Shown here piece by piece: positions 1 through 5,463 of a DNA stretch of 8,880 bases. The notes under the pieces are model-generated. The model was not told where the DNA came from and did not search any database. It was given only the letters and a program-made list of their open reading frames with translations. The stretch is from Anaerolineae bacterium (lineage in GTDB: Bacteria > Chloroflexota > Anaerolineae > UBA4142), in NCBI GenBank assembly GCA_027457205.1, contig DAIDTM010000260.1:1-8880 (forward strand), written 5' to 3'. Positions within the stretch are counted from its first letter, which is position 1; the number at the start of each line of letters is the position of its first letter. Position numbers and translations under genes: made by a program.

Positions 1-122
1 GGCTGCACGAACGGTTCGAGCACGACCCAGGCACGCGGCGGCAGGCAGCCGGTCAGAACGGCGGCGGCGGTGCTGAACGCGCCGATTTTGAGAAATTCGC
101 GGCGGCTGATCCGATGTGGCAT
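1..122 (-). CDS. Tat-exported protein, N-terminus only; probable ActB/molybdopterin oxidoreductase-type subunit
   Basis: The gene runs off the left edge; only about 40 residues are visible, starting MPHRISRREFLKIG. SRREFLK is a textbook twin-arginine export motif, followed by a hydrophobic stretch and LTGC, which could serve as a lipobox. The start is supported by a near-perfect Shine-Dalgarno (GGAGGTGA on the minus strand, 125-132). It begins 32 bases after the pentaheme cytochrome stop, so the two are surely co-transcribed. In alternative complex III and related quinol-oxidising complexes, a pentaheme cytochrome (ActA) is followed by a large Tat-exported iron-sulfur/molybdopterin-fold subunit (ActB); the residues after the signal (VVLEPFVQP) resemble the start of that family from memory. 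The diagnostic domains lie outside the window, so the family call rests on neighbourhood and signal type. Confidence 0.6.
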   Translation of the reverse strand, partial: MPHRISRREFLKIGAFSTAAAVLTGCLPPRAWVVLEPFVQ

Positions 123-154
123 ATTCACCTCCGGTCGGAGATCGAACTCGCGCT

Positions 155-685
155 CTACTGGTGACAAACCGCGCAGTCTCGCAATTGTGCCGCGTTCGGC
201 TGTTGCTCGTGGCAACTGAGACACCAGCCCATGTTCATCGTTGTCACCGCTTGGTCAACGGTCATGTGACCGACGTCGCCATGACAACGTTCGCAGTTCA
301 AGCCCGCGGCGATATGAGGACGATGGCTGAAATAGACAAAGCGTGGCAATCGGTTGACGCGAACCCAGGGGATCGGCTGCTGCCGTTGGTAGTAGCCGGC
401 GACCTGTTGGATCGCCGGGGCGGTGGCGGCGATGGTTCTGTGACAACCCATGCATTTTTCAACGCTGGGAATGCCGGCGACCGGCGACCGCATCACATCG
501 GTGTGGCAGAACAGGCAAGGGATGCCCGCCTGAACCATCGTCACGTGGGGAAAAGCGATGGGCTGTTGCGGCGCGGCGTGGGCTTGCGCGGTGGAGAGGG
601 AATACCCGGCGACGAGGACGATCACGATAATTGCTATGCCGGCGATCAGTAGCCATACGCGTGGAGTGCGAGCGATGATGCGCAT
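155..685 (-). CDS. Pentaheme c-type cytochrome, ActA-like (alternative complex III or related complex)
   Basis: A 176-residue membrane-anchored multiheme cytochrome. An N-terminal hydrophobic segment (about residues 11-33) serves as signal or anchor, followed by exactly five CxxCH heme-binding motifs: CLFCH (57-61), CMGCH (78-82), CERCH (131-135), CLSCH (155-159) and CAVCH (171-175), the last one residue from the C-terminus. The segment IPWVRVNRLPRFVYFSH (about 105-121) matches a conserved stretch of ActA/cytochrome c7-like proteins. A longer reading from 754 exists, but an AGGAGG Shine-Dalgarno (690-695) four bases upstream of the ATG at 685 fixes the start. Role by family: accepts electrons from quinol oxidation at the outer face of the membrane and passes them to downstream carriers. 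The next gene, with a Tat signal, fits the actA-actB order. A different molybdopterin oxidoreductase complex with a pentaheme subunit is the main alternative. Confidence 0.85.
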   Translation of the reverse strand: MRIIARTPRVWLLIAGIAIIVIVLVAGYSLSTAQAHAAPQQPIAFPHVTMVQAGIPCLFCHTDVMRSPVAGIPSVEKCMGCHRTIAATAPAIQQVAGYYQRQQPIPWVRVNRLPRFVYFSHRPHIAAGLNCERCHGDVGHMTVDQAVTTMNMGWCLSCHEQQPNAAQLRDCAVCHQ

Positions 686-730
686 ACGTCCTCCTGCTCT
701 GACGAGCGGAACCGGCTGCCATCGGCAAAT

Positions 731-760
731 AAAAAAACGACTGTTGAATTCCAACAGCCG
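731..760 (-). terminator. Terminator-like hairpin in the leader of the cytochrome operon (attenuator candidate)
   Basis: On the minus strand, CGGCTGTTG pairs with CAACAGTCG (one G-U pair) around a five-base loop, directly followed by seven T residues (731-737). It lies between the promoter at 848-876 and the cytochrome start at 685, so it would stop transcription before the gene unless bypassed. The six bases TAGACG next to its 5' arm (759-764) are complementary to CGTCTA earlier in the leader (821-826), giving a possible competing fold. Confidence 0.65.
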
Positions 761-782
761 TCTACGCCATGTGCTCTCCCTG

Positions 783-821
783 ATCGCGCGCGGGCGGACT
801 AGACCTGTTCGACCGCGCGAT
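783..821 (-). other. Leader RNA hairpin upstream of the cytochrome operon
   Basis: On the minus strand, ATCGCGCG (814-821) pairs with CGCGCGAT (783-790). It lies in the roughly 155-base 5' leader between the predicted transcription start and the cytochrome gene, just before the terminator-like hairpin. I do not recognise a known riboswitch class in the leader. Confidence 0.4.
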
Positions 822-847
822 AGACGTGAGAGGAGCGTTCGGTGGCA

Positions 848-876
848 ATACTACTACGGACTATTTCGCGTGTCAA
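848..876 (-). promoter_or_regulatory. Sigma-70-type promoter for the pentaheme cytochrome operon
   Basis: On the minus strand, TTGACA (871-876) and TAGTAT (848-853) are separated by exactly 17 bases: a consensus -35 and a good -10. Transcription would begin near 841 and leave a leader of about 155 bases before the cytochrome start at 685. Confidence 0.75.
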
Positions 877-921
877 GTGGAGCAGTGCTCTGGGGTAAAA
901 AATTGAGCGGGTACGTGGTTT

Positions 922-1030
922 GGCAATGTCACATTCATTTCTTGCCACACGCAGAGCGTCCTACGGATTTTCGCAGAACATTTTTTATCCTTCTGTGTGG
1001 CGCGTAGCGTGTGGCTAATCGGACATTGCC
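922..1030. repeat. Long imperfect inverted repeat in the spacer downstream of the site-2 protease gene
   Basis: Two pairs of nine-base arms are nested: GGCAATGTC (922-930) with GACATTGCC (1022-1030), and GCCACACGC with GCGTGTGGC closer in. The interior has no clear gene. It could be a small non-autonomous mobile element, a degenerate intergenic repeat, or a long terminator-like structure for the protease gene. Inverted symmetry is directly visible; its nature is not. Confidence 0.4.
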
Positions 1031-1065
1031 CAAGTTGTCACATCGGCTAAAACCCAAGCCCCTGA

Positions 1066-1141
1066 GCGGCGAAGCGAAGCAACCTTCAACATTCGCTAGT
1101 TGGAGATTGCTTCGACACAAAAAGCGCGCCTCGCCATGACA
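1066..1141. repeat. Degenerate copy of a dispersed intergenic palindromic repeat
   Basis: On the minus strand it begins TGTCATGGCGAGG, continues to CGAAGCAATCTCC, and is followed by an inverted GGTTGCTTCG arm. CGAAGCAA (1075-1082) is the exact reverse complement of TTGCTTCG (1107-1114). From memory this resembles a widespread intergenic repeat of the form TGTCATTGCGAGG...GAAGCAATCTC seen in many environmental bacterial genomes. It lies just downstream of the site-2 protease stop. Only one copy is present here. Confidence 0.4.
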
Positions 1142-1175
1142 GCGCAGTTATGGCAATTCCCAGAAGCCGAACAGA

Positions 1176-2291
1176 CTAGGCTCTTAGCAAGTGGTGCTGA
1201 CGAAGGAAGCTGATGATGTCCTGTCGACTGAGCATTCCCAACGGATGTCTTTCCGCGACGACGGCAACTTCATTCACTTGATTCCGTCTCATCTCCTCTA
1301 TCGCCAACCCCCGCTTGGTGTCCGGTTGAACTGATTTTACCGCGATGATTGGCGTCATCACTTGAGCGGCAGTGATGGTCCGCCATTCACTTCGCGGCGC
1401 CGCATTGATTCTCTGCCATGACAGCACACCGATCAATCCCCTGTCCTGTTGCACCACAAAAGCGCGCGCCTTAATATCCGGCAGATGCTGGTCAACGAGT
1501 GTTTGAAGGGTGGTCTCTGGCGTCACCGTGATGTAACTCCGGCTCATTACCTCCGATACCGCGTGACTTGCCAACGCCTCATGCAGCGATTGTTCCTGCA
1601 GCTCTGCTGAGGCGGTGTTGAGCAAGAACCAGCCGATCAATGCTATCCACAGACCGCCGATATCGCCGGTAGAGACTTGCCAGATACCAAAAGCGATAAA
1701 GAGGAAGGCGACGACGCGCCCGAGGTTCGCGGCGATGCGCGTGGCGCGATTCAAGTCGTCGGTGACGCGCCAGACGATCGCGCGAAAGACGCGCCCACCA
1801 TCGAGCGGAAAGCCCGGAATCAAATTGAACAGCGCCAGCGAGCCGTTGATGAACGCGAGATATTTCGCGAGCACGAACAACGGCGCTAGCGCAGCCGAGC
1901 TGATTTCCAATGCGGCAAACAGCGCGGCGAGCGCGAAACTCACGATTGGTCCGGCAATCGCGATCAGAAATTCGGCGCGCGCGTTCGGCGGCTCAGCGCC
2001 GATTTCCGCGATGCCGCCAAAGATGAAGAGCGTGATGCGGCGTACCGGAACCTTGAACCTTAGCGCGACAACCGAGTGACCCAGCTCGTGCAACAGCACG
2101 CTACCGAAAAATAGGATCGCGGTGAATGCGCCCAAGAACCAATACGCGGCAGGCAACGCATTGGCGATTTCAAACGGAAAGTACCCCGTCGCCAGCGCCC
2201 AGGTGATCAGCGCGAAAACCAGAAACCACGAATAGTCTAGTCCAATCGAGATTCCCAAGATGCGTCCCAGAAAAATTGTTCGCTTGTTCAT
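1176..2291 (-). CDS. Site-2 protease family (M50) intramembrane zinc metalloprotease with two CBS domains
   Basis: A 371-residue polytopic membrane protein. The zinc-binding HELGH motif is at residues 68-72 and the second metal/active-site motif, in NLIPGFPLDGGR, at 156-167, both within hydrophobic segments. After the last membrane segment (about 215-228) come two CBS domains (about 245-300 and 310-365), which in this family probably bind nucleotides and tune activity. Such proteases cut membrane-bound regulators or clear signal peptides within the bilayer; the substrate cannot be read here. The ATG at 2291 was chosen over a longer reading from 2444: AAGAAGGT (2296-2303) is correctly placed, the protein then starts with the usual family N-terminus, and the extra 51 residues are low-complexity, Arg-rich and overlap a hairpin. 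All catalytic motifs are intact. No clear promoter was found. Confidence 0.92.
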   Translation of the reverse strand: MNKRTIFLGRILGISIGLDYSWFLVFALITWALATGYFPFEIANALPAAYWFLGAFTAILFFGSVLLHELGHSVVALRFKVPVRRITLFIFGGIAEIGAEPPNARAEFLIAIAGPIVSFALAALFAALEISSAALAPLFVLAKYLAFINGSLALFNLIPGFPLDGGRVFRAIVWRVTDDLNRATRIAANLGRVVAFLFIAFGIWQVSTGDIGGLWIALIGWFLLNTASAELQEQSLHEALASHAVSEVMSRSYITVTPETTLQTLVDQHLPDIKARAFVVQQDRGLIGVLSWQRINAAPRSEWRTITAAQVMTPIIAVKSVQPDTKRGLAIEEMRRNQVNEVAVVAERHPLGMLSRQDIISFLRQHHLLRA

Positions 2292-2309
2292 CGTTACCTT
2301 CTTACGGTT

Positions 2310-2349
2310 GAATGGGCGTCCAACGCTCTGCCGATTTCCGCGCCCATTC
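2310..2349. repeat. Inverted repeat in the 5' region of the site-2 protease gene
   Basis: GAATGGGCG (2310-2318) and CGCCCATTC (2341-2349) are perfect nine-base arms around a 22-base loop, just upstream of the protease Shine-Dalgarno. It could be a leader stem or an operator. Confidence 0.4.
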
Positions 2350-2431
2350 CCTCGCGCCGGCGGAAACGACTTGCCACGCGCCGGAGCCATCGGCAATGCG
2401 TCAATCTTCTGTTCTCTTGCCCGCGCGGTGA

Positions 2432-2453
2432 GCGGCGCTCTCACGAGCGCCGC
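2432..2453. repeat. GC-rich hairpin (REP-like) between stress-protein and site-2 protease genes
   Basis: GCGGCGCTC and GAGCGCCGC form a perfect nine-base stem with loop TCAC. There is no T tract on the minus strand, so this is not a classic terminator. Such short GC-rich palindromes flanked by CTACC/GGTAG are common dispersed repeats, though only one copy is here. The 2454-2515 stretch up to the stress-protein stop shows nothing else clear. Confidence 0.5.
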
Positions 2454-2515
2454 CCTACCACAAAACCTACACTAAATTCGACCGCCCTGGCATTATCGTT
2501 TGCCGAGCGCGAAAA

Positions 2516-3064
2516 TCACGCGTTTGCCGGCGCGGGCATTTTCGGCTCGTTCGTGCCGGTGTGGAGATCAAGTTCATCCGCGCCGGTAGTCTGCAAAATG
2601 CTTCGGGCACGTCCAACCTGTTCGGTGGTCCCGTGAGCGATCAGCAGATACTTGCCGCCGCGCAGTTTTTCTTCGTACTTGAGGATATGATCTTTGGACA
2701 CGCCCCAGCCGACGAGCGCGCCCAGCACTCCGCCGCCTGCAGCGCCTGCCAGCGCGCCTTCAATTCCACCCAGCAGCATCGCCGCGAACGGTCCGGCAAC
2801 CAACAACGGACCGAAGCCGGGAACCCAGATGAACGCCGCGCCGATGAGCAGCCCAAACAGTCCGCCCACCAACGCCCCGGTGCCTGCGCCGGACTTGGCG
2901 ACATCGCCGGCGGTCACAAAGCCGTGAACTTGTTTTTCGCTCTCCAGGTCTTGGGCAACGATCGAGATTTGCTTGACCGGGAAACCGCCTTTGTCCAACT
3001 GTCGGACCGCCTCTTCGGCTTTCACCATGCTATCATAGACGCCTACAACGCTTGTGTTCGACAT
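2516..3064 (-). CDS. YflT/general stress protein 17M-like protein with glycine-zipper membrane segment
   Basis: A 182-residue protein. The N-terminus (about 5-40, VVGVYDSMVKAEEAVRQLDK...ISIVAQD) is the alpha/beta fold start typical of the heat-induced stress protein YflT/DUF1269 group. A Gly/Ala-rich zipper-like hydrophobic region follows (about 58-122, with repeated GxxxG spacing), then a second soluble part (KYEEKLRGGKYLLIAHGT, about 129-146) ending in an acidic/Pro-rich tail. Members are linked to general stress, membrane-associated, and of unknown biochemical activity. The ATG at 3064 has a well-placed AAAAGGAGC (3070-3077). The promoter (3098-3129 with an upstream inverted repeat) is shared in design with that of the sugar-binding lipoprotein at 5464-7170, which suggests joint regulation. 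Confidence 0.8.
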   Translation of the reverse strand: MSNTSVVGVYDSMVKAEEAVRQLDKGGFPVKQISIVAQDLESEKQVHGFVTAGDVAKSGAGTGALVGGLFGLLIGAAFIWVPGFGPLLVAGPFAAMLLGGIEGALAGAAGGGVLGALVGWGVSKDHILKYEEKLRGGKYLLIAHGTTEQVGRARSILQTTGADELDLHTGTNEPKMPAPANA

Positions 3065-3097
3065 TTTTGCTCCTTTTGTCTCGAAACTTTCACACGT

Positions 3098-3129
3098 ACT
3101 CTACCACGCGCCGGGTCGTTTTGTCTTTA
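3098..3129 (-). promoter_or_regulatory. Promoter of the YflT-like stress gene, non-canonical -35
   Basis: The -10 is TAGAGT (3098-3103) preceded by TGG, an extended -10. The -35 region reads TAAAGACAAA (3120-3129), not TTGACA; the nearest hexamer AAGACA lies 18 bases from the -10. The same TAAAG(A/T)CAAA box occurs at an identical position in the sugar-binding lipoprotein promoter. Transcription would start near 3091, giving a short leader. Confidence 0.5.
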
Positions 3130-3147
3130 AGTGAGACTTGTGGCGAC

Positions 3148-3163
3148 CTTAAGGATACCTTAT
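3148..3163. promoter_or_regulatory. Inverted-repeat operator candidate, copy 1 (minus strand ATAAGGTATCCTTAAG)
   Basis: TAAGG and CCTTA arms are separated by three bases. The centre lies 55 bases upstream of the -10 centre, near -62, a typical activator position. It overlaps the stop codon of the CBM48 gene (3160-3162). A second copy with 14 of 16 identical bases sits at 7311-7326 with the same spacing to its -10. Confidence 0.5.
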
Positions 3164-3480
3164 CCGCACGCGATTTCCCGGCAGGCGCAATTCACAACCG
3201 AGTTCTCGCTGCCTGGCGAGCTGAAAACGTAATCGTCTGCGTGGTCGTCATTGACCCAATCGGTCCCGTCGAGGAGATAACGAAATTCATACCGCGTATG
3301 AGCATCCAACTCCAACGTGATCGTCCATTCTCCTCCGTCGCGCTGGCGGAGCGGATGAGAGGCGGCATCCCAGTGGTTGAAATCGCCGACCAGATAGACC
3401 TGGGTCGCCCAAATACACCCCGGCAATTCGAAGGTCACCAAGACCTTGTCTCCATTCGACGCAAACATTTTGTGGATCAT
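3160..3480 (-). CDS. Stand-alone CBM48/AMPK-type glycogen-binding domain protein (isoamylase early-set domain)
   Basis: A 106-residue soluble protein consisting of little more than one immunoglobulin-like carbohydrate-binding module. Recognisable CBM48/AMPK-beta features: VYLVGDFNHWD (about 28-38), GGEWTITLEL (49-58) and YEFRYLLDGTDWVND (64-78), including the aromatic residues that normally stack on alpha-glucan. There is no catalytic domain and no signal peptide. The ATG at 3480 was chosen because GAGGAGAG is correctly placed before it; a reading from 3516 lacks such a site and would overlap the promoter. Likely role: cytoplasmic binding of glycogen/starch-like polymer or a scaffold; the partner is not visible. 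The C-terminal tail has two Cys (98 and 100) in a CAC pattern plus C105, unusual for the family. It has its own promoter. Confidence 0.85.
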   Translation of the reverse strand: MIHKMFASNGDKVLVTFELPGCIWATQVYLVGDFNHWDAASHPLRQRDGGEWTITLELDAHTRYEFRYLLDGTDWVNDDHADDYVFSSPGSENSVVNCACREIACG

Positions 3481-3515
3481 AAATTTCTCTCCTCGACACT
3501 TGTGTCTTACCCGCA

Positions 3516-3544
3516 ATCATAGGCAAACGATGGGGGCGTGTCGA
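3516..3544 (-). promoter_or_regulatory. Sigma-70-type promoter of the CBM48 gene
   Basis: On the minus strand, TCGACA (3539-3544) and TATGAT (3516-3521) are separated by 17 bases; each hexamer differs from consensus at one position. Transcription would start near 3509, about 29 bases before the ATG. Confidence 0.7.
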
Positions 3545-3574
3545 TTTGTTGATCGACAAGACGGTTGATCGTCT
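3539..3574. promoter_or_regulatory. Operator-like inverted and direct repeats overlapping the CBM48 promoter
   Basis: TGTCGAT (3539-3545) and ATCGACA (3552-3558) form a perfect seven-base inverted repeat whose lower arm contains the -35 hexamer. Next to it AGACG/CGTCT (3559-3574) forms a second, weaker one. On the minus strand the eight bases CGATCAAC occur in both, 16 bases apart. This fits a regulator-binding site; the hairpins could also act at the 3' end of the Yx4D gene, but no T tract follows. Confidence 0.45.
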
Positions 3575-3612
3575 ATGCGTCGGCGTTGTGGCGATATCGA
3601 AGTATCGGTTGG

Positions 3613-4704
3613 CTAGGGCTGGGGAATCGATGTCGTGGACAGAGTGGTAGATGGAGCAGCGGGTGCGGTGATGACCCAACCCACATTCGTCCCGGCAAGT
3701 GGGTGCGCCAATTCACCATTTTGTACCTGCATACCGGCCAGGTTGATACGATAGTCGCCGTTCGTACCGACGTTATAGTATCCGCTGTTCTCTGTGATAC
3801 GGTTATCGGTTACGATGAGTTGCAGCGGCTGGTTGAACTGGCTGATTAACTCGTTCGTCTGGGCATCCCGCACGTTCAAGGCAAACGCCAAGATGGGCGT
3901 TTCCCCGTGCGGCGCTTTGGCTTGGAACGTCGAAGGGTTGCCGGAAAGCACGACGAATTTCACCGGCGCGCTGAACGCGCCCGGCGGGACGAAAATGCTG
4001 TACGTGCCCACTGTGATCGTCACGGCATCCGTCGGCGTGATGTCCTGGGTCGCGCGGATCGTCGGAAAGCCGTGCCGCGTCCAGTCGACTGCGCCGGCGG
4101 CGGGCGTCGCGCTCGCTGAACCTGCCGGTGGCAGTGTGACGACCGACCACAGGTTGTCCAAGCCGTTGCCATTCGTGTCGCCGCTGGTCTTGTCGCCGGC
4201 ATAGCGATACAGCGGCGCGTCGTTGTACAAAATCTGGTACGCGCCATCCGCGCGTTCAAACTCGCCGATGTTGCCGGCGATTCCCGGCGCGGCGATGGGC
4301 GTCACGCCCTGGGGAATGGTCAGCGGCAGCCAAAGCTTGGCGCAAGCGCCCGTGCAGTTGCTCGCGTCCGCCGTGTCCTTCTTGTAGGTGTAGAGCGTCA
4401 TGTTCTGCGCGTCGGTGAGAATACTTCCCAGTTTCACATTTTGGGAAATCCGCACCACGGTTTCTTGCGCCGGCGTCATCGCTAGAACAGGCACGCTGAT
4501 CGGCGCGGTGGTTGGCGCGGGAACTGGCGTCGCGATGGACACTGCCGTTGACGCTGGCAGCGCGACGGTTGGCGTCGGCGCGCCCGCGCACGCGGACAGT
4601 GCAAGCAGAGTAACAACCAACAGCGACGCGAATACGAATGGCTTAATGGCGGTAAATATTTTTGCCTCGCTTTTGCGGAAAGATTGAGCTGCGATCAGGA
4701 ACAT
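3613..4704 (-). CDS. Lipoprotein with Yx4D-motif domain fused to an unrecognised C-terminal domain
   Basis: A 363-residue predicted lipoprotein. The signal peptide ends in LSAC with Cys39 as lipid-anchored residue; a Pro/Thr/Ala linker (about 40-78) follows. Residues about 83-192 match the secreted Yx4D-motif family (COG4315 type): YTYKKD (105-110), NCTGACAKLWLPL (116-128) with its Cys pair, and YRYAGDKTSGDTNG (166-179) ending at LWSVV. The function of that family is not established. Residues about 207-346 form a second domain nearly collinear with residues 88-227 of the sugar-binding lipoprotein two genes upstream. The start at 4704 lies two bases after the BI-1 stop (TAG-CC-ATG) without a clear Shine-Dalgarno, so translation is probably coupled; a shorter start is possible. 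Expected location: outer face of the cytoplasmic membrane. Confidence 0.85.
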   Translation of the reverse strand: MFLIAAQSFRKSEAKIFTAIKPFVFASLLVVTLLALSACAGAPTPTVALPASTAVSIATPVPAPTTAPISVPVLAMTPAQETVVRISQNVKLGSILTDAQNMTLYTYKKDTADASNCTGACAKLWLPLTIPQGVTPIAAPGIAGNIGEFERADGAYQILYNDAPLYRYAGDKTSGDTNGNGLDNLWSVVTLPPAGSASATPAAGAVDWTRHGFPTIRATQDITPTDAVTITVGTYSIFVPPGAFSAPVKFVVLSGNPSTFQAKAPHGETPILAFALNVRDAQTNELISQFNQPLQLIVTDNRITENSGYYNVGTNGDYRINLAGMQVQNGELAHPLAGTNVGWVITAPAAPSTTLSTTSIPQP

Positions 4705-4706
4705 GG

Positions 4707-5402
4707 CTAATCGCGCTGCCCGGTGAATCGCAGTAGCAGCAAGAACAGGTTGATAAAGTCGAGGTACAACGCCAGCGCGCCGAGGATCGCGGCTTTTTGT
4801 CCTTCGCCGGTCGCGACGTTGACCACGCGGTTCATGTTCTTGATTTTCTGCGTGTCATACGCGGTGAGACCGACGAAAATCAGAATGCCGACGAAGGTCA
4901 CGATCCAGTAGATAATCGAGTTCGCCAGAAAGATGTTGACGACCGACGCGATGATGACGCCGATCAGTCCCATCAGCAAGAGATTGCCGAGACTGGTCAA
5001 GTCGCGTTGAGTGACATAGCCGTAGACGCTCATTACTCCAAACGTACCGGCGGTGACGAAAAATGTCGCGGCGATCGAGGTCGCGGTGAACGTCAGGAAG
5101 ATGATCGAGAAGGTGACGCCGTTCAGCGCCGCGTAACCAATGAACACCAGCGTCGCCAGTTCCGGCGACATTTTCCGGACGAGCATGGCGAGAACGCCCA
5201 CGGCGGCTAATTCGGCGATCAACAGAGCGAAAAACAAGATCGGGTTGCCGATGATCGCGTTTGCAAGCGCCGGCGTTGCTGCAACGGTCATTGCGACCAC
5301 GGCGGTGGTCAGCAATCCCAAGAACATCCAGGCGTACACACGAGCGATAAAGCTATTCAGTTCGGTTTGTACTTGAGAGAGTGTAAACGAATTGAGACTC
5401 AT
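4707..5402 (-). CDS. Bax inhibitor-1/YccA family membrane protein
   Basis: A 231-residue integral membrane protein with about seven hydrophobic segments, the usual length for bacterial BI-1 (YccA/YetJ) proteins. Family marks: AYDTQKIK (181-188) with Asp183 and ALYLDFINLFLLLLRF (211-226) with Asp215; the equivalent Asp pair in Bacillus YetJ forms the pH-sensing calcium-leak gate. Glu64 and Arg226 may complete the gate by analogy. It likely acts as a calcium/proton leak channel or modulates membrane protease activity, as YccA does for FtsH. The start at 5402 has GAGGAAG well placed upstream. The gene follows the sugar-binding lipoprotein by 61 bases and precedes the Yx4D lipoprotein by two, so the three are probably one operon. 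Confidence 0.93.
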   Translation of the reverse strand: MSLNSFTLSQVQTELNSFIARVYAWMFLGLLTTAVVAMTVAATPALANAIIGNPILFFALLIAELAAVGVLAMLVRKMSPELATLVFIGYAALNGVTFSIIFLTFTATSIAATFFVTAGTFGVMSVYGYVTQRDLTSLGNLLLMGLIGVIIASVVNIFLANSIIYWIVTFVGILIFVGLTAYDTQKIKNMNRVVNVATGEGQKAAILGALALYLDFINLFLLLLRFTGQRD

Positions 5403-5419
5403 GGTTCAACTTCCTCATC

Positions 5420-5453
5420 AGACCCGAAGGGTTCCGGATAACCCTTCGGGTCT
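5420..5453. other. Perfect 14-base-pair intercistronic hairpin between sugar-binding lipoprotein and BI-1 genes
   Basis: AGACCCGAAGGGTT (5420-5433) and AACCCTTCGGGTCT (5440-5453) pair perfectly around a six-base loop, starting 11 bases beyond the lipoprotein stop. There is no T tract, so full termination is unlikely. Its position suggests partial termination or mRNA 3'-end protection that makes the first gene more abundant than the next, as with palindromes between binding-protein and permease genes elsewhere. Confidence 0.7.
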
Positions 5454-5463
5454 GGGACAAGGG

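Noticed and set aside
116..652. Plus-strand frame opposite the pentaheme cytochrome
   Set aside because: The minus-strand frame carries five CxxCH motifs and a perfect Shine-Dalgarno; the plus frame has no recognisable motif.
686..846. T-box or other known riboswitch in the cytochrome leader
   Set aside because: No T-box antiterminator sequence and no cobalamin, TPP or SAM core was found; kept only as an unclassified attenuator candidate.
935..1120. Minus-strand 61-residue frame in the spacer after the site-2 protease
   Set aside because: It overlaps two inverted repeats, has no ribosome-binding site and shows no family features.
2292..2444. N-terminal extension of the site-2 protease up to 2444
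   Set aside because: The extension is Arg/Pro-rich, overlaps hairpins, and a proper Shine-Dalgarno stands before the ATG at 2291.
3539..3574. Tandem terminators for the Yx4D lipoprotein gene
   Set aside because: Stems are short (5-7 base pairs), with no T tract on the minus strand, and one arm contains the -35 of the CBM48 promoter; operator is the better reading.
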